A DNA stretch of 64,000 nt from JANMJD01 sp963847945 (GTDB lineage Bacteria; Actinomycetota; Acidimicrobiia; Acidimicrobiales; Ilumatobacteraceae), in NCBI GenBank assembly GCA_963847945.1, contig CAWKBX010000013.1, positions 1-64,000 on the forward strand, given 5' to 3'. The notes below the pieces were generated by a model. That model did no database searches. It was not told where the DNA came from and saw only the letters and a program-made list of their open reading frames with translations. Within the stretch, counting starts at the first letter, position 1, and each line of letters begins with the position of its first letter. A program made the translations under genes and the position numbers. Below are positions 1-11,043 of this stretch, one piece after another.

Positions 1-1829
1 AACCAGGGCCTTCAGATTCTGTTCGAGATCCTCAACGAGCGCGACGACGCCGTCGCCGAGCGCACCTATGCGCCGTGGCTCGATCTCGAAGCCGCTGATG
101 CGGCCACGGGTGCCGCTGTTCTCGGTCGACACGCACCTGCCGGCCGGCGACTTCGACCTTGGCCTTCAACCTGTCGTCCGAACTCGTCTACACGAATCTG
201 GTCAACATGGTCGACCTGGCCGGTGTTCCGGTCCGTTCCGCCGATCGGCGTCCCGAGCATCCGCTGGTGATGGTTGGCGGTCATGCCGCGTTCAATCCCG
301 AACCGCTGGCCGACTTCATCGACCTCGCGGTGTTCGGCGAGGGCGAAGAGGTCGTCAGCGAGATCACCGAGGTGGTGCGGGAGTGGAAGGCATCGGGTCG
401 AACCGAAGGGTCTCGCGTCGCCGTCCACAAGGCGCTCGCCCAGATTCCCGGCGTGTACGTGCCGTCGATGTACGAGGTGGAGTACGACGGCCAGCAGATC
501 GCTGCGGTCACCCCCCGGTACCCCGACGTGCCGGCGAACGTCGTCAAGCGAACGATTGCCGACCTGGCCAATGGCCGTATCCGAAGAGCCCGCTCGCGCC
601 GCTGACCGAGGTGGTCCACGACCGGCTGGCCGTCGAGATCTTCCGGGGCTGCACCCGCGGCTGCCGGTTCTGCCAGGCCGGCATGATCACCCGCCCGGTG
701 CGCGAGCGGCCGGCGGAGCAGGTTCGCACGATGATTCGCGAAGGTCTGCGGCCAACCGGCTACGACGAGGTCAGCCTGACCTCGCTGTCGACCGCCGACT
801 TCTCGGGGATCGAGCAACTCGTCAGGACATCGTCAACGACCCGACCATCTGCGGGCAGACCAGCGTCAGCCTTCCCTCGCTACGCGTCGATGCCTTCACG
901 GTGGGCGTCGCTGCCGGCGTGTCCAACGGGCGGCGAAGCGGCCTGACCTTCGCTCCGGAGGCAGGGTCGTGGCGACTCCGTTCGGTGATCAACAAGCTGA
1001 TCACCGAGGAGGATCTCTACAGCGCCGTGGATTCGGCATTCAGCCAGGGATGGACCCGGATCAAGCTGTACTTCCTCACCGGACTGCCGACCGAACTCGA
1101 CGCCGACACGCTCGGCATCGCCGAGATGGCCGCCAACTGCGTCAAGATCGGCCGTCGGCACACAAACCGAGCGTCCGTCACGGCCAGCGTCGGCGGGTTC
1201 GTGCCCAAGCCCCACACGCCGTTCCAGTGGTTCGGGCAGAACACCGTCGAGGAGTTGCGCCGCAAGGTGAAGCTGCTGCGCAACGCCACCCATCGGGCCA
1301 AGGGCGTCAATCTGAAGTGGCACGACCCGCGCGGCCACCCTGGCCGAGGGGCTCGGCGAGCCGCGGCGATCGGCGAATCGGCGCCGTGATCGAGCGGGTG
1401 TGGCGCGAGGGTGGCACGTTCCAGGAATGGGGCGAGCAGTTCGACGTCCGGCGCTGGGAGGAGGCGATGGCCGCCGAGGGACTGTCGATCGAGTGGTACG
1501 TGTTTCGCCACCGCGAGGAAGACGAGATGCTGCCGTGGGAGCACCTCACGGCCGGTCTGCATAAGGACTTTCTCTGGCAGGACTGGCAGGCCGCGCTCGC
1601 CGGATCGGCGTCGAGGATTGCCGGTGGACGCCTTGTTACGACTGCGGCGTCTGCACCGGCTACGGCCTCGAGCACGTCGTCGCCTCGCCGATTCCGCCAG
1701 CCGGCGGCAGCCAGGGAACGGGCCAGGATCTCGTCGACGGTGGACTGCTGCCCGAACCCGTCCAGTCGCGCTCGGTCGTCGGCCGCGGCCCGAGCGCCGA
1801 GTTCGTCGGCCGAGACGGTGGGTGCCGGC
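1..1829 (+). CDS. B12-binding radical SAM protein, TIGR03960-like (5' partial, frameshifted)
   Basis: The protein runs in from the left edge and must be read by switching frames at about 100-160, 590, 825, 1330-1380 and 1620. Joined, it gives the post-cobalamin-domain region (LSSELVYTNLVNMVDLAG), the radical SAM cluster motif C-x3-C-x2-C in FRGCTRGCRFCQAG near 640-680, TFAPEAGS and KLYFLTGLPTE, and a C-terminal CYDCGVCTGYG near 1630-1660. These are hallmarks of the TIGR03960 family, whose substrate is unknown to me. A TIGR03936-type partner follows directly, as is usual. The family runs to about 600 residues, so most of it is here. All key motifs survive, so I read the frameshifts as indel errors rather than decay, but a pseudogene cannot be excluded. 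Confidence 0.8.
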
Positions 1830-2556
1830 ATGATGCGCATGCGGATCCGGTACACCAAGCTCGGCAAGGTGCGGTTCACGAGCCATCGAGATATGGCGCG
1901 TATCTGGGAACGCTCGATGCGCAAGACCCGATCGCCGGTCGCCGTACAGCGACGGATTCACTCCTCGCCCGAAGATCGCCTTCGGCTTGGCGCTGCCCGC
2001 GGCGCCGAGTCGTTGGCTGAGTACCTCGACGTCGAGTTGGTCGAACGCCACGAACCCGACCGACGCTCTGCGCGCTGGTAATCGGGCGTTGCCAGCGGGT
2101 TTCGACGGTGGTGGCGACCGAAGAGATGACCAGGACTCGACATGTCGTTGCAGGAAGATGTCGTTGCATGCACGTGGTTGATCGAACTGGCCGGACGTCC
2201 CGGCCGACTCGGCGCGAGCCGAGATCGAGCGAGTGCTGGCGGCCGAGACGCTGCCCATGGAACGTGAACGAAAGGGTGAGAGCCGGATCGACGACGTCCG
2301 TCCGGCGATCGAGATGTTGAGGGTCGACGGACGAGCAACGCCGTCACCCTCGTGGCCACGCTGGCTGACCCGGACCGCGAGGCCTTCGTCCGAGCGAGCT
2401 GCTCATGGTGTGTTTCCCCGACCTCGACCCCATCGATGTGGCCGGTCGGGTACTACGAACCAATCAATGGATTGAGCGCGAAGGCGCGCGGCGGGAATTG
2501 TCCCGCTGCCGGACGCCGTCGTGCCGACGTCACCGCCGCAGGTGGTCGGCGTATGA
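1830..2556 (+). CDS. TIGR03936 (DUF2344) radical-SAM-linked protein, frameshifted
   Basis: It starts at ATG 1830 with MMRMRIRYTKLGKVRFTSHRD, the typical start of the DUF2344 proteins that accompany or are fused to TIGR03960 radical SAM enzymes. Further recognisable pieces lie in other frames: ESLAEYLDVELVE near 2010-2045, EDVVACTWLIELAG near 2155-2195, RIDDVRPAIEMLR near 2285-2325, and FPDLDPIDVAGRVLRTNQWIE near 2415-2475. The stop of the last frame (PPQVVGV) is at 2554-2556. At least five indels are needed to connect them. The biochemical function is not established. The gene ends 16 bases before the RNase E/G start, so the block is probably one operon. Confidence 0.7.
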
Positions 2557-2572
2557 GAAAGGAACGCACCGG

Positions 2573-4761
2573 ATGGACGAAATGCTCCACCCCACGCCCA
2601 CCGACCCCGTCGCGGGTCCTGCTTTGTCGCGGAGCGTCTCGGCCGCTGAGCCCCCGCCGCACGGCCTCACGCTGAGACGGCGAGTCCACAACCTCGGGCG
2701 CCGAGGCGCCTGGCGCGGACGAATCGAACGATCGGCGACTCCGACGGATCGGCAGGTCCGCGCCCGCCAAGAAGCGTCGCCGCGGGTCGCGGCGGCAGGC
2801 CAGGCCGCAGCCGGGCCAACGGCGGCGACGGTGATGGCGACGGGCGATGATCCCGACGGCGACGACGACGGCGATGATCTCGATGACCGGCCGACGGTGG
2901 ACCCGTCGGCGACGGTACGGGTTGCGCCGACGCCGCGCTCAAGCGCCCGGCCCGGCGCCGCCGCGCGTAGCGAGCAGACGAAGGCCGTCGGCGACGGTAC
3001 TGACGCTCGACGAGCGCGATGTCGCAGGCTGCCGAACGTCGAACTCCCCGAGCGGGCCAGCGAAGGGCGTCCGAGCGATCCCGGGCCGCTGCCGAGGCGC
3101 TGGTGCCGCGCACGCCGCATCGGTGACACCCGTCCTGCCCCGGCCATCGCGGCGGCGGCGGTCGCCGCCGGCGGACGCCGTCGGCGACTCCCCGAGCGGG
3201 CGGCAGGGCGCAAGGCCAAAGGCGGCAGGGCAGACGCCGTCAAGGCGGACGTCCGGGTGCGCCGGCGATGTCGGCTGCCGACCGGCAGCCGGCCCGCGGC
3301 CGAAGCGACCGGTGGCCGAGCCGGGCGGCGATGGCGCCGGCCGGCAACCGACTCCCCGCGCAACGACCGTAAGACGAGCGCGAACCGAACAAGCCAAGGC
3401 GCCGTGGCCGGAGTCGGCCGTCGACGCCGGAGGACGATCGAACGCAACCGAGGCCGCGAGCGCAACGGTCGTCCCGTCGGGCGATATCTCATGTGCGTGC
3501 AGGTCCGTGACGGGCTGACCCAGGTGGCCGTGCTCGAAGGCCGGAGCCTGGTCGAGCACTACGTCAGCCGCCCGGCCGACGACGTCGGCCAGATCCACGG
3601 CAACATCTATCTCGGTCGGGTCCAGAACGTGCTGCCGGGCATGGAGGCCGCCTTCGTCGACATCTCCACGCCGAAGAATGCCGTGCTGTACCGCGGCGAT
3701 GTGCAGTACGACTCCGAAGACATCGTCGAGCGCGGCCGACAAGCTGCGCATCGAGCAGATGCTCAAGGCCCGCCAGTTGCATCGTGTGCCAGGTGACCAA
3801 GAACCCGATCGGTGCCAAGGGTGCCCGGCTGACCCAGGAGGTGTCGCTTCCCGGTCGGTTCGTCGTGTTGATCCCGAACTCGAAGACCTACGGCATCTCC
3901 AAGCGGCTGCCCGACGACGAGCGCAAGCGCCTGCGCAACATCCTCGACCGGGTGAAGCCCGCCGAGCACGGCATGATCGTGCGTACTGCCGCCGAGGACG
4001 CCACCGAGGAGGAATTGCGCGCCGATGTGCTGCGCCTCGCCGAGACCTGGGATGAGATCCACAAGCGCGCCGAGGTGGCCCGCAAGGCGAACAAGCCGCA
4101 GCCTGCTGTACCGCGAGCCGGAGCTGGCGGTGCGGGTGATCCGCGAGGAGTTCAACGCCGAGTACCGCGGCGTGGTCATCGACGATCGAGCGCCTGCACG
4201 ACGAGGTCAAGCGCTACATCGAGGTGATGAACCCCGAGCTCTCCGATCGGGTCGAGCTGTACGACGCCGCAGGCCGAGGGACTCCCGATCTTCGAGAAGT
4301 TCCACGTTCACGAGCAACTGCACAAGGCGCTCGACCGGAAGGTGTGGCTGCCGTCGGGCGGGTCGCTGATCATCGAGCACACCGAGGCGCTGACGGTCAT
4401 CGACGTCAACACGGGCAAGAACGTCGGCACCTCGAACCTCGAAGCGACGGTGTTCCACAACAACCTCGAAGCCGCCGAGGAGATCGCCCGCCAACTTCGG
4501 CTGCGCGACGTCGGCGGCATCATCGTCATCGACTTCATCGACATGGAGATCCGGAGAACCGCCGCAAGGTCGTCGATGCATTCCGCTCCGCCCTGGCGCG
4601 AGACAAGACCCGCACGCCAGGTGTTCGACATCTCCGAACTCGGTCTGGTCGAGATGACTCGCAAGCGCATCGGTGAGGGCCTGCTCACCAGCCTTCGCCG
4701 ACACTGCCCGAACTGCGAGGGCCGTGGCGTCGTCGTCGATCATCCGCCCTACATCGACTGA
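2573..4761 (+). CDS. rne: Ribonuclease E/G (frameshifted)
   Basis: Endoribonuclease of the RNase E/G family, acting on mRNA decay and rRNA/tRNA maturation. ATG 2573 follows an AAGGA at 2558-2562. The first ~300 residues are a basic, low-complexity Arg/Ala/Pro-rich region typical of actinobacterial homologues. From about 3490 comes an S1 domain (GNIYLGRVQNVLPGMEAAFVDI), then RLRNILDRVKPAEHGMIVRTAAE, the catalytic-domain segments LTVIDVNTGKNVG and VGGIIVIDFIDME carrying the conserved acidic residues, and a terminal HCPNCEGRG with the CPxC zinc link. Frames change at about 3735, 3790, 4105, 4185, 4270, 4550 and 4605. Intact motifs favour sequencing indels. rplU and rpmA downstream are the usual neighbours. 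Confidence 0.9.
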
Positions 4762-4845
4762 TCCTGGTTGAGCGCAAGCCTGTCCTGGGCCATCCGGCCC
4801 CCGTTGATTGTCGTCGGCGTTGCCGGCGATAGATCGCAAACCGCT

Positions 4846-5158
4846 ATGTACGCAGTGATCGCAACCGGTGGTAAGCAGGAGCGAGTCTCCGAAGGGCAGC
4901 AGGTCGCGGTGGAGTTGCTCGGTGCCGAAGAAGGCGCCGAGGTGTGCTTCCCCCCGGTGCTGGTCGTCGATGGCGACACGGTGCTCGCCACACCCGCCCA
5001 GCTATCCGGGGCTTCGGTCACCGGCCGGGTACTTGGTGAGATCCAAGGGTCCGAAGATCAACGGCTTCACCTACAAGCCGAAGGCCAATGAGCGCAAGCG
5101 CTACGGCCACCGCCAGCGCTACCACGTCGTCGAGATCACCTCGATCGCAAAGGGCTGA
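4846..5158 (+). CDS. rplU: 50S ribosomal protein L21 (one frameshift)
   Basis: Ribosomal protein of the large subunit. It starts at ATG 4846 with MYAVIATGGKQERVSEGQ, the canonical L21 N-terminus, and ends with RQRYHVVEITSIAKG, giving about 103 residues, the normal length. The reading frame shifts once near 5043-5048, between GRVLGEIQG and PKINGFTYKPKANERKRYGHR. An in-frame TTG at 4768 would add 26 residues unlike the family, so ATG 4846 is preferred. rpmA follows three bases after the stop, the universal rplU-rpmA pairing. Confidence 0.95.
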
Positions 5159-5161
5159 GCC

Positions 5162-5424
5162 ATGTCAAAGACCAAGGGTGGCGGGTCTACCCGCAACGGG
5201 CGTGACTCCAACGCCCAGCGCCTCGGCGTCAAGGTGTTCGACGGCACGGCCATCCATGCCGGCACGATCATCCTGCGCCAGCGCGGCACCAAGTTTCACC
5301 CGGGCAACAACGTCGGCATCGGTGGCGATGACACGCTGTTCGCCACTCGTCGACGGCGCGTGAAGTTCGGTGAGCGCAGAGGTCGCAAGATCGTCGACAT
5401 CATCCCGAGGTCTCGAAGCGCTGA
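5162..5424 (+). CDS. rpmA: 50S ribosomal protein L27
   Basis: Ribosomal protein L27, at the peptidyl-transferase centre. It starts MSKTKGGGSTRNGRDSNAQRLGVK, with no cleavable N-terminal extension visible, and continues with the family motif GTIILRQRGTKFHPGNNVGIGGDDTLFA. A C insertion and a G loss near 5347-5360 turn the expected ATVDGAVKFG into ATRRRRVKFG. A further missing G near 5407 hides the expected end PEVSKR, whose stop is at 5422-5424. The frame as written reads on to 5524. The length then matches the family at about 87 residues. Confidence 0.93.
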
Positions 5425-5446
5425 GCGAATCGCCAACGATTCTGGT

Positions 5447-5483
5447 GAAGGCCCCGGCCGTCGGCCCGGGGCTTCTCGTTTTC
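5447..5483 (+). terminator. Rho-independent terminator after rpmA
   Basis: GCCCCGG (5451-5457) pairs with CCGGGGC (5466-5472) across a short loop. The stem is extended by AAG/CTT with one bulge and followed by CTCGTTTTC. It lies 23 bases after the rpmA stop and before the convergent dGTPase gene. Confidence 0.7.
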
Positions 5484-5497
5484 GGCCGATTAGCGAA

Positions 5498-6684
5498 CTA
5501 CGACATGTCGATGCCGACCGGTAGCCGGTCGCTGCTCCAACCGAGTAGCGAGACGGCTTGGCGACAGGCGTAGCGGTCGGTCATGCCGGCGACATAGGTC
5601 ACCGCTGCCCGCACGGCCTCGTCGCTACCTGCGCCGATACCCGCTGAGCGATCGGCGGGCAGGAGGTTGGGTCGATCTGCGTAGTGGTCGACCAGTGCTC
5701 TGAGCAGGGGAATCGACGGCGGCAGCCCTGGGCCTTGGATGCCGGGCGCAGGTACACGTGGTCGTAGTTGAACGCCCGGAAGGCGGCGAGCGTGCGGCCG
5801 CCTCGGTGCTCATGCCGATTCGGCCGAGGTGGGCCGCGGCGTCGATCATCCCGCCGATGAACATGCGAATCTGCGACGACCGGGTAGCGCCGCAGCGGGC
5901 CTGGACGCTCGGGGGAGCATGTCGGTGGTGACAATGCCGGATGCGACAGCGTCTTCGAAGTCGTGGCAGACGTAGGCGATGCGGTCGGCCCACGAAACGA
6001 CCTCGCCCTCCGGAGTTGCCGGGGCGGGCCGCGACCAGGAGTGGTTGCGGATGCCGTCGAGCGTCTCGGCGCAGAGGTTCAAGGGGGCGAGCGTCTCGTC
6101 GGCTCCCCATAGAGCATGGTCGAAGCCCCCACTGACATACGGCGACAGCGCGTCTTCGCTGGCGTGCCCGCCCGGCCCGTGCCCACAGTCGTGGCCGAGG
6201 GCGATCGCCTCGGTGAGGGCCACGTTGAGGCCAAGCGCTCTGGCCACGGCGGTCGCCACCTGGGCGACCTCTAAGGCGTGGGTGAGCCGGGTGCGCTGAT
6301 GGTCATCGGGAAAGATCACGACCTGGGTCTTGCCGGCGAGTCGCCGGAACGCGGCGGCATGGAGGATCCGGTCGCGGTCGCGTTCGAAACAGGTGCGGTA
6401 CGGGTCGGGTTCTTCTTCGGCGGCCCGGTCGCCGTCGGCCTCGGCGCGGGTGGCCAGCGGAGCGAGGGATTCTCGCTCGTGAGCCTCGCGAACTTGACGC
6501 CCGACGGTTGCCCGTGGCCCGAGCCGGCCCACGAGTCGGCATGGGCGACGATGAGGTCGTGGTTGGCAACGCCCGCCATCGTCGAGGCCCAGCGCTCGGC
6601 CCGCTCGGCCATCTCGTCATCGACAACGGGCGGTGCGTGCCGCTCGTGGGCGGCGTGGGGGGCGAGATCGGCGTCGGTCATCAA
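5498..6684 (-). CDS. dGTPase-like HD-domain hydrolase (frameshifted)
   Basis: Deoxyguanosinetriphosphate triphosphohydrolase-like protein, expected to cleave dNTPs to the nucleoside and tripolyphosphate. Visible features are the N-terminal signature DPYRTCFERDRDRILHAAAF followed by FRRLAGKTQV, then the HD metal site: H in RTRLTHALEVAQ, HD in ALGHDCGHGPGG, and D in SWADRIAYVCHDFED. The C-terminal half changes frame near 5930, 5800 and 5710 and ends DRLPVGIDMS with stop TAG at 5500-5498. The conserved core begins near 6500. Upstream in another frame is MTDADLAPHAAHERH from 6684, which may be a lineage-specific extension or noise. An ATG at 6532 is the alternative start. The gene converges with rpmA and diverges from obgE. 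Confidence 0.85.
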
Positions 6685-6753
6685 CAGGCACAGTACAGAC
6701 GGGGTGCGTCACAGAGGGGGCGTGCGATGCGGGCGGTAGCGTCGAACGACGCT

Positions 6754-7997
6754 ATGGCCGGATTTGTCGACGAATGCCAACTGAATGTACGTGGAGGCGA
6801 CGGCGGCGCAGGCTGCGTCGTCGTTCCGTCGCGAAGGGCCCGTCGTCATGGGCGGCCCCAACGGTGGTGACGGCGGCAAGGGTGGCGATGTCTGGCTCGT
6901 CGCCGACCGCAACGTCTCGTCGCTGCTCGCCTTCCACGATCATCCCCACCGTCGAGCCGGTGACGGCGTCCACGGCAAGGGCAAGGACATGCACGGCAAG
7001 TCCGGTTCCGACCTGATCGTCCACGTGCCCGAAGGCACGGTCGCCCGTGATCTCTATGGCGGCGAGGTGCTCGCCGACCTGGTCCATCACGGCGATCGGT
7101 GGCTGGCCGCCCGCGGCGGCCGTGGAGGCCGAGGCAACGCCCGGTTCCTGTCCAACAGCCGTCGGGCGCCCTCGTTCGCCGAGCAGGGTGAGCACGGCAA
7201 CGAGCAGTGGCTCAAGCTCGATCTGAAGCTGATGGCCGACGTGGCACTCGTCGGTTTCCCGAATGTCGGCAAGAGCACGTTCATTTCGACGATCTCGGCG
7301 GCCAAGCCGAAGATCGCCGACTACCCATTCACCACGCTTGAGCCGCACCTCGGTGTCGTCAGCCTCGACGAGTCGACCGATTTCATCGTCGCCGACATCC
7401 CCGGCCTGATCGAGGGGGCGAGCGAGGGCAAGGGGCTCGGCCACCAGTTCCTCCGCCATATCGAGCGGGCGCGGGTGCTGTGCGTGATGGTCGATCTCAC
7501 GGCCCTCGAGACGACATGACCCCCGAGCAGCAGGACGAAATTCTGCTCGGCGAACTCGGCGCGTACAAGCCCGAGCTGTTGGAACGTCCCCGGCTCGTCG
7601 TCGGCACTAAGTCCGATCTGGAGCTCTACGAGTGGGACGGACCGAAGATGTCGTCGGTCACTGGTGACGGGGTTCGCGGGGTCGTCGGCAGGCTGGCGAG
7701 CCTGGTGCACGAGGCGCGCCCGCTGAGGAAAAGTCGGGCGAGGCATATGTCATCCTGCGCCCCGAGCCCGAGGGCGTGTGGGTCGAGCGGATCGGCGAGG
7801 GCGAGTTGCGCGTCCACGGTCGGGCGGCTGAACGGGCGGTCGCGCTCAACGATCTGACGAATCGCGATGCCTTGACATACGTCGACTTCCGGCTGAAGCG
7901 GCTCGGCGTTGGGCGTCTGCTGGCTCGGGCCGGTGCGGTCGAAGGTGATGCGGTCACGATCGGCGCGTTCAGCTTCGAGTACGAGCCGGACCGGTGA
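6754..7997 (+). CDS. obgE: GTPase ObgE/CgtA (frameshifted)
   Basis: Essential ribosome-associated GTPase. ATG 6754 begins MAGFVDECQLNVRGGDGGAGC, the classical Obg-fold N-terminus with glycine-rich repeats (GGPNGGDGGKGGDVWLVAD). The G domain follows: G1 GFPNVGKST near 7254-7280, the switch region DYPFTTLEPHLG, G3 DIPGLIEGA, G4-like GTKSDLE near 7603-7622, and a C-terminal OCT domain ending GAFSFEYEPDR. Frameshifts lie near 6825, 7510 and 7730. The segment between 7490 and 7520 seems a little short relative to the family. proB begins five bases later. Translation-associated neighbours rplU and rpmA upstream fit the common actinobacterial order. Confidence 0.93.
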
Positions 7998-8001
7998 GCG
8001 G

Positions 8002-9165
8002 GTGAGCGACGAGGTCTCGTTGACGATGGTGGTGGTTCGGGGAGCACGGCGATGAGCGCATCGTCGCCAAGATCGGCACCTCGTCACTCACCGACCACGC
8101 GGCGTCATCGACCGTGGACGATAGCCAGCGATCTGCGACCAGGCGGCCCAATTGCGGCGCGCCGGCCACGAGGTGGTCCTCGTCTCGTCAGGAGCGGTCT
8201 CGGCGGGGGTGGCGGCGCTGGGCCTGCCGACCCGGCCGATACGACATGCCGACACTGCAGGCGCTCGCCGCGGTCGGCCAGTCGCGGCTGATGGAGGTCT
8301 ACAACGCCGAGCTCGCGTCGCCACGGCCTCGTCGCCGCCCAGGTGCTGGTGGTCCCGCCCGATTTCGTCAACCGCCGCCAGTACCTCCACGCCCGCCAGA
8401 CGTTGACCCGGCTGCTGGAACTCGGCTGCGTGCCGATCGTCAACGAGAACGATGCGATTGCCAGCGACGAGATCCGCTGGGGCGACAACGATCGCATCGC
8501 GGCGCTGACTGGCCAACCTGATCCGCGCCGACATGCTGGTGCTGCTTGACCGACACCGATGGCCTGTTCACCGCTGATCCTCGAGTCGACCCGGCGCCCG
8601 GCTCGTCGAACGGTGCCGCGGCCGATGATCCGATGTTGTCGGTCAACGCGGGGCGTCGGGAGCAACCGGGGCAGCGGTGGCATGGCCTCCAAGCTCACCG
8701 CCGCCCGCATTGCGAGCTGGTCGGGGGTCGCGACGCCGTCATCGCCCAGGTCGACGCGTCCGAACGTCGATCGTCGACGCGGTCGCCGGCGTACGCTGGG
8801 GTCGGGACCGTCTTTGAACCGCACGATCGGCAGACTGCCCGCTCGCAAGCTGTGGATCGCATTCTCCAGCGCCGTGACTGGTGCGATCTGACTGTCGACG
8901 ACGGCGCTCGGCGCGCGTTGGTCGAGCGCAACACTCGTTGCTCCCTGCCGGAGTGACTGCGTGTCGGCGGCGGATTCGACGATGGGCGACACCGTCGAAG
9001 TCATCGGTTGCCGACGGCGTGGTCATCGCCCGAGGGATGGCGGCGATCGAACGCGACGACGGCCCGCCGGGTGGCGGGCCGTCGTACGTGCGGATCTTCC
9101 GGTCGACGTCGCTCACGAGGTCATGCATCGCGACGACCTCGTGCTCGTTCTCTGGCCGACGAAAT
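8002..9165 (+). CDS. proB: Glutamate 5-kinase ProB (frameshifted)
   Basis: First step of proline synthesis: ATP-dependent phosphorylation of L-glutamate. GTG 8002 is the likely start. Recognisable pieces across frames are IVAKIGTSSLT, GHEVVLVSSGAVSAGVAALGL, LQALAAVGQSRLM, VPIVNENDAIASDEIRWGDND (near 8430-8490), LLTDTDGLFT, and GSGGMASKLTAARIASWSGV. A C-terminal PUA domain (ARRALVERNTSLLPAG, DTVEVIG, ADGVVIARG) is present and ends near HRDDLVLVL around 9150. At least eight indels are needed. The exact 3' end cannot be fixed because the last frame runs into the convergent pspA-like gene. Confidence 0.9.
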
Positions 9166-9166
9166 G

Positions 9167-9976
9167 TCAGGCGACGCAGGCCGTCACGCCGGGCCCGGCC
9201 CTTGCGGCGGTGCGGTTCGCCGGTGACGGCGCGGCGGCTGCGGCGGGCGTATCGAGTCCGAGTTCGCCGCGAAGTTGCGACAGCCGGCTTTGCGCCTCGA
9301 CGTCGGCGGTGGCCTGCTCGATTTCGAGGATGCTCGAGTCGACCGACGTGGCGTTGAGCTCCGCCGTTGCCGACGCCTTGGCGTAGCGGCCTCGATCTTG
9401 TCCTTGATCTCCTCGAACGTCGGCACGTCCTCGCCAAGGGTCTGGTTCATCTGAGCCATCGCCTTGTTCATCTCTTCTTGCATCTTCGCCTGGTCGAGTT
9501 GCGAGAGCAGCTTCGCCCTTCTCGGCGATCTTGCGCTCGAGCAGCATCGAGTTCTGGCGGACGGCGTTCTTGGCCTGGTCAGATGCCTGGGTGGCCTGCA
9601 TCAACATCGACTTTTGCGACGTCGATGTCCTTTTCGACCTGAACGAGCCGGCCGGCGATGCGTCTCGGCCGCCGAGGTGTATACGAGGTCGCGTCCGCGG
9701 CGTTGCCCTTCTTGGTCGGCGTCGTCGGCCATCAGCAGCGCCTGGCGGGCCTGGGCGTTGAGTTTCTCCAACTCCTCCATCTTGGAGTTGAGCTGGATCT
9801 CGCCCTTCTTCTGATTGGCGATGACGTTCGCGGCCTGCTCGACGCAGTCGGCGGTCCTGCTCGCGGGCCTCGGTGATGGCCTGCTCGAGCTGAACCTTGG
9901 GGTCGGCCTTCTCGTTGAAGGAGCCGGTGAGTTTGGCGGTTAGGTACTTCCACCACCGCCTGATGAGCTTGAACAT
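9167..9976 (-). CDS. PspA/IM30-family protein (frameshifted)
   Basis: Membrane-associated coiled-coil protein of the phage-shock PspA/IM30/Vipp1 family, which stabilises membranes under envelope stress. ATG at 9976 gives MFKLIRRWWKYLTAKLTGSF with an amphipathic N-terminal helix and KVQLEQAITEAREQ. The expected helical core (EQAANVIANQKKGEIQLNSK, ARQALLMADDA, LVQVEKDIDVAK) is found in alternate frames, and the tail has SILEIEQATADVEAQSRLSQL followed by an Ala/Pro-rich end. Frames change near 9850, 9700, 9620 and 9515. It lies next to an OmpA-domain gene on the same strand, so an envelope role for both is plausible but inferred. Confidence 0.8.
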   Translation of the reverse strand: MFKLIRRWWKYLTAKLTGSFNEKADPKVQLEQAITEAREQDRRLRRAGRERHRQSEEGRDPAQLQDGGVGETQRPGPPGAADGRRRRPRRATPRTRPRIHLGGRDASPAGSFRSKRTSTSQKSMLMQATQASDQAKNAVRQNSMLLERKIAEKGEAALATRPGEDARRDEQGDGSDEPDPWRGRADVRGDQGQDRGRYAKASATAELNATSVDSSILEIEQATADVEAQSRLSQLRGELGLDTPAAAAAPSPANRTAARAGPGVTACVA

Positions 9977-10037
9977 GTGAGCACTCTACGGCGCAGCACC
10001 ACCCGCCTGTGCGAATGGGACGCCGAATGCCGACCAA

Positions 10038-11043
10038 TCAGCCTTGGAGAAAGCCCGAGATGATGAATTCGACTCGACGATTCGTTTGCTGGCCAGCTGC
10101 GGTGGACTCATCGGCGACGGGCGCAGACTCGCCGCGTGGCACCGGGATCACTCGGGAGAGGTCGGCTCCCTTGGCCGCGACGTAGTCGATCACCGCCTGC
10201 ACCCGGTCTTCGGAGAGCCGCAGATTCTCCTCGGCTGAGCCCCGCGAGTCGGTGTGGCCGATCACGTAGATCCGCACGTTCGAGTTGGTGGCGAGCAGGG
10301 CGACACCGATGTCGAGCAGACCTTGGAATTGGGGCGCGATGGTCGCGCCGTCCAGAGGCGAACTGAATCGTGTCTTCGACATACACCGGGGCGTCATCGG
10401 GCAGGGGAGCGCTGGCATCAACGGTGTACTCGACGAGCGTGTTGGCGTCGCCGAGCAGCGCGGCGACCTTGGCTCGCGCTTGCTCGACCACTGCCTGAGA
10501 CGGCACCCGGCCGCGCAGGTAAATCTTGCCCCCCTTGTACACGGCCCACCGAACCGGGTCGGTGAACGAGCCGAGAATCTGATCGACGCTCGATGGCAAC
10601 TTGCCAGCGTCCGCGGCGACCGTCGTCGGAACCGCGACCGTCGTCGGAACCGCGACCGTCGTCGGAACCGCGGCCGTCGTCGGAACCGCTGGGACGGTTG
10701 TCGCGGTGACGGCTGTCGCCACCGAGCTCGGCGCAGCGGTGACGGGGACGGTCGTCGGGCTCAGGTCGGTGACCCTGTCATTGGTGGCCGACCCTGCCTG
10801 CGGTGCGGCCCTGTCGCCGGTCCTCGACAGGACGAGTCCCGTCACGATCGCTCCGACGACGGCGAGCCCCGTGACGTAGAGCACCCGGCGGCTCGATCGC
10901 CGCGGAGGCGGGGCCGGAGAAGTGACGACCACGTTGCCTGGATTGGCGGGATCGCGCTCGATCCTCCACCCTCGGATCTCCTCTGCTTTGCCCTCGCTGC
11001 CCACGTGTCTCCGAAATGTGCTCGTTGGTCGATGAGCGCTCAC
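10038..11043 (-). CDS. OmpA-family domain protein with single TM (one frameshift)
   Basis: The N-terminus is cytoplasmic and carries WRIERDPANPGNVVV. One TM helix follows near residues 52-70 (VLYVTGLAVVGAIVTGLVL), then a Thr/Val/Pro-rich linker with VPTTVA repeats. A BON-like segment around AVYKGGKIYLRGRVPSQAVVEQA leads to a C-terminal OmpA domain: IYVIGHTDSRGSAEENLRLSEDRVQ and QQTNRRVEFIISG. The OmpA domain binds peptidoglycan, so the protein probably links membrane and wall. The frame changes near 10360 in otherwise good sequence. This is the last clear indel of the error-rich left end. Confidence 0.8.
10618..10690. repeat. 18-bp tandem repeat inside the OmpA-family gene
   Basis: About four copies of an 18-bp unit (GTCGTCGGAACCGCGACC) lie head to tail. 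They encode the VPTTVA repeats of the extracytoplasmic linker of the OmpA-domain protein. The copies are nearly identical, so copy number is likely to vary between strains. Confidence 0.85.
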
